9,551 nt of DNA from Methanomassiliicoccaceae archaeon. Its GTDB lineage: Archaea; Thermoplasmatota; Thermoplasmata; Methanomassiliicoccales; Methanomethylophilaceae. The position numbers were made by a program, and so were the translations under genes. The notes below the pieces were generated by a model. The model did not search any database and was not told the DNA's origin. It was given only the letters and a program-made list of their open reading frames with translations. Below, one piece after another: positions 6,784 through 9,551 of the stretch. The stretch is taken from positions 1 through 9,551 of the forward strand of contig JAIRTZ010000134.1 in the NCBI GenBank assembly GCA_031254685.1, written 5' to 3'. The stretch's first letter is position 1. Each line of letters starts with the position of its first letter.

Positions 6784-7114
6784 TACATTTAAGATAGAGA
6801 GTCAATCACATCTCAGGAAGTGTAACGACCTCCGAAGGAGCCGGGTTCGTAACGTGAACCACTCGTCGCTTGGTTCATTGCCAATCGATGACGATCGTCA
6901 CCGAGCCAATAACCACTCGGATCCGGATCCGCCGGAGTCGGGGCATGATTTACGCACCTCCTACCGGGTCTGGTCCCGGGTGTTGCCGAGCCTGTGGAAG
7001 TTCGGGTAACACCCGGGCTTCCCATCACCGGCATTTCCCGATTATAGCACATATATTTAAGATATTGTTAAAGGCGTTAACATCTGCGATGGCGATTGTT
7101 ATTCGATGTCTGGG
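6784..7114. other. Gene-free interval rich in inverted repeats; candidate structured RNA
   Basis: This 331-nt interval lies between convergent genes and has no convincing ORF. About 6820-7045 is GC-rich inside AT-rich flanks. Elements, in order: CTCC-GAA-GGAG (6830-6840); GGTTC (6844-6848), GAACC (6856-6860) and GGTTC (6872-6876), giving mutually exclusive hairpins; the palindrome TGACGATCGTCA (6889-6900), flanked by TGGTTCATTG (6871-6880), which pairs with CAATAACCA (6907-6915). The strongest hairpin is CCCGGGTGTT (6975-6984) with AACACCCGGG (7008-7017). Its inner stem CCGAGC/GTTCGG (6986-6991/7000-7005) includes one G-U pair on the plus strand (A-C on minus). GCCGG (6931-6935) can pair with CCGGC (7028-7032). 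TATA-like boxes exist on both sides (CATTTAAGAT at 6786-6795 plus; CTTAAATATATG at 7050-7061 minus), so the strand is undecided. I could not match it to tRNA, 5S rRNA, RNase P RNA or SRP RNA. Confidence 0.5.
7050..7061 (-). promoter_or_regulatory. Possible TATA box facing the structured interval
   Basis: The strand reads CTTAAATATATG, a good archaeal TATA element, pointing into the repeat-rich interval. A start about 25 nt on (near 7030-7040) falls right at the beginning of the GC-rich part. No protein gene lies downstream on this strand, so if it is active it would drive an RNA. Confidence 0.35.
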
Positions 7115-7795
7115 TCACGGAAGCATGCAGCTTCCGATCTCCGACCTCTTCGAAGCGTTCCGAAAGAGGTCCGCCGCCGACACGACGACGTCGCCGAACT
7201 CTTCCTTATGAAGCGCTTCGGCATCGCCGACCGTCGCGGCATACGGGACGAGAACGTCCGTGAATTCGTGCAGACCGTCCCATCTCACACTGCCGCCGGC
7301 GGCGTCGAACACTATCATCTTTCTGAAATTCATGTTCGTCAGCGTTCTGATGCAACTTCTTAGGTCCTTTTTCTTCCCTTTTGCATATACGTCGTCCCGT
7401 TCCGCGAACAGCGCCGGTATGCAGCTGTCGGAAAGTTCGATGATCTCCCTCAGGAGCGCATCGGATGTGAAATGGTACGGTACGATGATCCTGCTGGCGC
7501 TCCCGTGGAACGCGTCCATGACGTCGCCGGCGTTCCGTATGCCGGTCATCAGCCAGAGCTCATGCTTCGATCTTATCTTCCTGAGCAGTTCCCCGCTGAG
7601 GTCCTTTTTCCGAACGCCGTCGACATCGACCCCGAGCATCGGTACGTCCCTGCCGAGAACGTCCGACAGCGACGACATCAGATCGTTGTATCCCATCGTG
7701 TTCTCCGTCATCGCGACCGAGGTGCCGCTGATCGTTATGCGGGACGTTACGATATTCCCGTTCACGGTCCTCAGCGGCATCACGGGTATCTGCAT
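7115..7795 (-). CDS. HisA/HisF-related TIM-barrel protein, function unknown
   Basis: The 226-residue protein resembles the HisA/HisF-like family that methanogens carry besides true histidine enzymes. It starts with IPVMPLR, where HisA has an IPAIDL-type strand. It has a LWLMTGIRNAGDV strand-turn (81-92) like the GGIRD segment, a RIIVPYHFTSDAL segment, and a late FDAAGG segment (Asp164) like the second catalytic Asp region. The first catalytic Asp of HisA/HisF is not in its usual place (Pro7 stands there), so it is unlikely to be a histidine-pathway isomerase. It begins only 4 nt after the stop of the upstream flavoprotein gene, clearly the same operon. I see no clear Shine-Dalgarno site, so coupling by reinitiation is likely. 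Substrate unknown; the family call is by eye. Confidence 0.6.
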   Translation of the reverse strand: MQIPVMPLRTVNGNIVTSRITISGTSVAMTENTMGYNDLMSSLSDVLGRDVPMLGVDVDGVRKKDLSGELLRKIRSKHELWLMTGIRNAGDVMDAFHGSASRIIVPYHFTSDALLREIIELSDSCIPALFAERDDVYAKGKKKDLRSCIRTLTNMNFRKMIVFDAAGGSVRWDGLHEFTDVLVPYAATVGDAEALHKEEFGDVVVSAADLFRNASKRSEIGSCMLP

Positions 7796-7799
7796 GGGA

Positions 7800-8366
7800 T
7801 CACAGCGACATCTGGAATTCGAACGCCTCGATAAGGTCCTTCAGGAACTGCGAACCGCGCACCGTCTCGGGGGACGCCTTCGGTACGATCCCCGATGATA
7901 TGTCGGTGACGCCGAATGACTTCAGCACATTGAAGAGATGCGCCATGATGCCGTGATACGTCATATTGCCGTCGGGGGCGCCGCAGTTCACCGCAACGAT
8001 GCCTTTCTTCTCCTTTCCGAAGCGAACAGTTCTCGTACCGTCCTTGTTGTCTATCAATGCGTATAATCTGTCGAGGAAGTTCTTGAACAGCCCGTTCTCG
8101 GCGCCGAAGTACACAGGCACGGAGAACGCGATCGCATCGGCGTCCTGTATCTTCCCGTAAAGGGGCGACATATCGTCGTCTATGACGCATTTGCCGTGCG
8201 CCTTGCAGTATCTGCATCCTTTGCAGTGCGATATCCTCAATTCCCCCAGATTGATCATTTCGCATACGAATCCCTTTCCGGAGGCGCTTTCGGCGACCGC
8301 CCTCAGTATCTCCGCGCTCGAACCGCTGCTGCGCGGGCTCCCGTTGATCATGAGCATCTTCTTCAT
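7800..8366 (-). CDS. Iron-sulfur flavoprotein (NADPH-dependent FMN reductase family)
   Basis: The intact 188-residue flavodoxin-fold protein has an FMN phosphate loop GSPRSSG (9-15) and a Cys cluster at 48, 51, 54 and 60 (CX2CX2CX5C) typical of iron-sulfur flavoproteins that bind a 4Fe-4S cluster and FMN. It then shows IDDDMSPLY, the FMN-contacting strand DADAIAFSVPVYFG, and later NCGAPDGNMTYHG. Such proteins are linked in methanogens to electron transfer and to removal of oxygen species. I chose ATG 8366: upstream in-frame codons up to 8513 run through the palindromic promoter and look non-coding. The gene is leaderless by TATA spacing and is followed 4 nt later by the HisA-like gene. It is a paralogue of the broken gene at 6234-6783. 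Confidence 0.87.
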   Translation of the reverse strand: MKKMLMINGSPRSSGSSAEILRAVAESASGKGFVCEMINLGELRISHCKGCRYCKAHGKCVIDDDMSPLYGKIQDADAIAFSVPVYFGAENGLFKNFLDRLYALIDNKDGTRTVRFGKEKKGIVAVNCGAPDGNMTYHGIMAHLFNVLKSFGVTDISSGIVPKASPETVRGSQFLKDLIEAFEFQMSL

Positions 8367-8379
8367 ATTACCGTCAGGT

Positions 8380-8399
8380 ACATCAAATATCTTTGATGT
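8380..8399. promoter_or_regulatory. Operator-like palindrome overlapping the flavoprotein TATA element
   Basis: ACATCAAA (8380-8387) and TTTGATGT (8392-8399) are perfect 8-bp arms around TATC. On the minus strand the centre reads AAAGATATTTG, an AT-rich element centred about 24 nt from the flavoprotein ATG at 8366, where a leaderless promoter would have its TATA box. A dimeric regulator bound here would block TBP. The divergent superoxide reductase promoter lies about 60 nt away. Confidence 0.5.
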
Positions 8400-8455
8400 T
8401 AACCTTTTCGTATGCGCGCGGGAACGTTTCACATTCTTCCCTGTACTTTGCGAAA

Positions 8456-8465
8456 TGTTAAATAG
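8456..8465 (+). promoter_or_regulatory. TATA box of the superoxide reductase gene
   Basis: TGTTAAATAG is centred about 46 nt before the ATG at 8507. A start near 8487 would give a leader of about 20 nt containing the GGTGAT ribosome site at 8497-8502. Confidence 0.5.
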
Positions 8466-8506
8466 AATGGTCAGCGGTGAGATGATACGGAACACTGGTG
8501 ATAAAA

Positions 8507-8884
8507 ATGCCAAAACAGAGAGAGATCTACGTATGCGCGATATGCGGCAACATCGTCGAGGTTGAATTCGGCGGCAAGGGAAAATTGGTCTGCTGCGGTC
8601 AGGACATGAATCTGGCCGTTGCGAACACCGTCGACGCGTCGGTGGAGAAGCATGTTCCGGTGATCGAGAAGAAAGCGGACGGAATACTCGTGAAGGTCGG
8701 CAGCGCGGCGCACCCGATGGCCGACGACCATTACATCGTGTACATCGAGATATGCGACGACGGCATCATAAGAAGAAAATTCCTGAAGCCCGGAATGGCG
8801 CCGGAGGCGTTCTTCAAAGGCGCGTCCGACAAGGCCGTCGCGAAAGAATACTGCAACAAGCACGGACTCTGGAAGTCCGCGTGA
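8507..8884 (+). CDS. dfx: Desulfoferrodoxin (two-iron superoxide reductase)
   Basis: The protein reduces superoxide to hydrogen peroxide without making oxygen, a defence typical of anaerobes; electrons usually come from rubredoxin or a flavoprotein. All ligands are visible in the 125-residue protein. The N-terminal desulforedoxin-type FeCys4 centre has Cys10, 13, 29 and 30 (CAICGNIVEV and VCCGQDM). The catalytic centre has His49 (in VEKHVPVIE, with Glu47 and Lys48), His69, His75, Cys116 and His119 (EYCNKHGLW). Length is typical. ATG 8507 is preceded by GGTGAT with 4-nt spacing; a GTG at 8498 in frame lies inside that ribosome site. It is divergent from the iron-sulfur flavoprotein operon, which could supply electrons or share oxidative-stress control (inference). 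Confidence 0.96.
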   Translation: MPKQREIYVCAICGNIVEVEFGGKGKLVCCGQDMNLAVANTVDASVEKHVPVIEKKADGILVKVGSAAHPMADDHYIVYIEICDDGIIRRKFLKPGMAPEAFFKGASDKAVAKEYCNKHGLWKSA

Positions 8885-8889
8885 TAAAC

Positions 8890-8943
8890 CCATTTCACTT
8901 CTTTCCCTTCCTTTTTCCTATCATTTCCGTTCCTTTCGTCCAG
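8890..8943 (+). terminator. Pyrimidine-rich tract after the superoxide reductase gene
   Basis: Directly after the stop (TGA followed by TAA) the plus strand is almost pure C/T for about 50 nt with several T-runs, including CTTTTTCC. Archaeal RNA polymerase stops at such U-rich tracts without a hairpin, and I see no stem here. The sequence up to the next promoter at 8979 holds nothing else I can recognise. Confidence 0.45.
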
Positions 8944-8978
8944 ATGTCATTTTGATACCTTGCGGAACCTGAGAGAAC

Positions 8979-8988
8979 ATATAAATAT
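8979..8988 (+). promoter_or_regulatory. TATA box of the 2-isopropylmalate synthase-like gene
   Basis: CATATAAATA is a strong archaeal TATA element. A start about 25 nt downstream (near 9010) leaves about 19 nt before the small leader ORF at 9029 and about 100 nt before the main start at 9111. Confidence 0.65.
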
Positions 8989-9028
8989 TGAATGAAAGTT
9001 TACGAACCTAACCATCAGGGGTCACAAA

Positions 9029-9079
9029 ATGATCTACACAAGGATTACCAAGTTGCGTTTGCTTCTTCGGCACATCTGA
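9029..9079 (+). CDS. Leucine-rich leader peptide, candidate attenuator ORF
   Basis: A 16-codon frame, ATG to TGA, reads MIYTRITKLRLLLRHI. Four of residues 9-13 are leucine, encoded by TTG, TTG, CTT and CTT, whereas CTG and CTC are common in the neighbouring genes. It is preceded by AGGGGTCAC (9017-9025), a partial Shine-Dalgarno site. It would be the first ORF on the transcript from the TATA box at 8979-8988, and it ends 31 nt before a leucine-biosynthesis-type gene. Content and place resemble bacterial leuL-type leader peptides. No homology is claimed. Confidence 0.55.
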   Translation: MIYTRITKLRLLLRHI

Positions 9080-9095
9080 GTGGAACTGATGGTTT

Positions 9096-9109
9096 GGAGT
9101 GGATTTTTT
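9096..9109 (+). promoter_or_regulatory. Shine-Dalgarno site fused to a T6 run before the start codon
   Basis: GGAGTGGA (9096-9103) is the ribosome site for ATG 9111 and fixes that start. It is followed at once by TTTTTT (9104-9109), which is enough to pause or terminate archaeal RNA polymerase. GAGTGGA also occurs at 9078-9084, so the leader contains a direct repeat of the site. I see no strong GC hairpin in front of the T-run. Confidence 0.5.
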
Positions 9110-9110
9110 C

Positions 9111-9551
9111 ATGAAGACGCAACAAACCAGTGTGAACGCTAAAAAAAGAGAAGAAATGATATACGACAGCCAGTACAACAGGCTTGCACTTCTCGGTAAG
9201 GATGTACGGGGAGTATCGTTATTCGATACCACGCTACGCGACGGAGAGCAGGCGCCCGGCATCGCATTGAGCATGGATGACAAGCTGAAGATCGCATCCG
9301 CGCTTAACGAACTGGGCGTCGGAATAATGGAAGTGGGCTTCGCCGCATCCGGGGATACTGAGAAGAAGATCATCAAGAAGATCGGGTCGATGGGTTTCTC
9401 ATCGACCGTGTGCAGTCTGGCGAGATCGGTCAAAAGCGATATAGACGCAGTATATGAAAGCGTCAAATACGCGCAGAACCCGATGATTCACATGGTTTTG
9501 GGGACGTCTAATATTCATGTCGAGCAAAAATTCAAAAAGACAAACGACCAG
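9111..9551 (+). CDS. leuA: 2-Isopropylmalate synthase-like protein, 5' part, cut by window end
   Basis: The DRE-TIM enzyme would condense acetyl-CoA with 2-oxoisovalerate, the first committed step of leucine synthesis. 147 codons are visible. FDTTLRDGEQAPG (38-50) holds the Arg/Asp active-site and metal-binding residues, followed by IMEVGFAASGD, the GFSSTVCSLAR strand and IHMVLGTSNIH. About 35 residues precede the FDTTLRDG motif, longer than in many relatives; the GGAG site at 9096 supports ATG 9111, though Met16 is an alternative. Homocitrate and citramalate synthases share these motifs. The TSNIHVEQKFKKT segment and the leucine-rich leader favour LeuA. The missing C-terminus, where the regulatory domain would be, prevents a firm choice. 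Confidence 0.8.
   Translation, partial: MKTQQTSVNAKKREEMIYDSQYNRLALLGKDVRGVSLFDTTLRDGEQAPGIALSMDDKLKIASALNELGVGIMEVGFAASGDTEKKIIKKIGSMGFSSTVCSLARSVKSDIDAVYESVKYAQNPMIHMVLGTSNIHVEQKFKKTNDQ

Noticed and set aside
6826..6850. SRP helix-8-like string CCTCCGAAGGAGCC
   Set aside because: The conserved AGCA side of the SRP domain and the flanking helices are missing; a simple 4-bp hairpin explains it.
6975..7041. tRNA-Leu-like string GTTGCCGAGCCTG on the plus strand
   Set aside because: No T-arm (GGTTCRAATCC type) and no matching acceptor stem; the bases instead form a long hairpin.
6970..7045. Cobalamin-riboswitch-like segment on the minus strand (GGTGATGGGAAGCCCGGGTG, then a CGGCAACA stretch)
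   Set aside because: The order of blocks is only loosely similar, the B12-box consensus is not met, and no gene lies downstream on that strand. A covariance-model search would settle it.
8498..8506. GTG start nine bases upstream for the superoxide reductase
   Set aside because: The GTG lies within the GGTGAT ribosome site, which is correctly spaced for ATG 8507, and the protein from there begins like known family members (MPK...).
8367..8513. N-terminal extension of the intact flavoprotein to 8513
   Set aside because: The extension would translate the palindrome and the promoter region and has no similarity to flavoproteins, whose fold starts at MKKMLMINGS.

Overview
The window looks like a chromosomal segment of an anaerobic archaeon, most likely a methanogen-type Thermoplasmatota such as Methanomassiliicoccales; the lineage is inferred. 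Archaeal markers seen directly are an archaeal-type LonB protease, an archaeal NMN adenylyltransferase, sn-glycerol-1-phosphate dehydrogenase (the archaeal lipid-stereochemistry enzyme), a UPF0179 protein and TATA-box promoters. Some of these promoters give leaderless mRNAs, while other genes have GGTGAT or GGAG Shine-Dalgarno sites. Cys-cluster iron-sulfur flavoproteins and a superoxide reductase point to an oxygen-sensitive life style. All genes are of housekeeping or redox type; I see no phage, transposon, CRISPR, rRNA or tRNA.

Layout: 1-3278 (+) carries the 3' part of lonB, then nadM and pncC (overlapping by 11 nt, both in NAD metabolism), then purC behind its own leaderless promoter. A hairpin at 3300-3317 separates purC from the convergent minus-strand block. 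4463-3328 (-) holds two cysteine-rich zinc-ribbon proteins coupled by ATGA, preceded by a possible 10-codon upstream ORF. 6159-4664 (-) holds the glycerol-1-phosphate dehydrogenase gene and a UPF0179 gene. 6234-6783 (+) encodes an iron-sulfur flavoprotein whose frame is broken in a short AT tract. 6784-7114 is a gene-free interval rich in inverted repeats, a candidate RNA gene. 8366-7115 (-) encodes an intact second flavoprotein and a HisA/HisF-like TIM-barrel protein. 8507-8884 (+) encodes a desulfoferrodoxin-type superoxide reductase, divergent from that operon across an intergenic region with an operator-like palindrome. 9111-9551 (+) is the 5' part of a 2-isopropylmalate synthase-like gene.

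The most notable observation is the leader of that last gene. A TATA box is followed by a 16-codon ORF (MIYTRITKLRLLLRHI) with four leucines in five residues, then by a T6 run between the Shine-Dalgarno site and the start codon. This is the layout expected of a leucine-sensing attenuator, here in an archaeon. Second is the structured, unidentified 6784-7114 interval. Third is the palindrome overlapping the likely TATA element of the flavoprotein operon.
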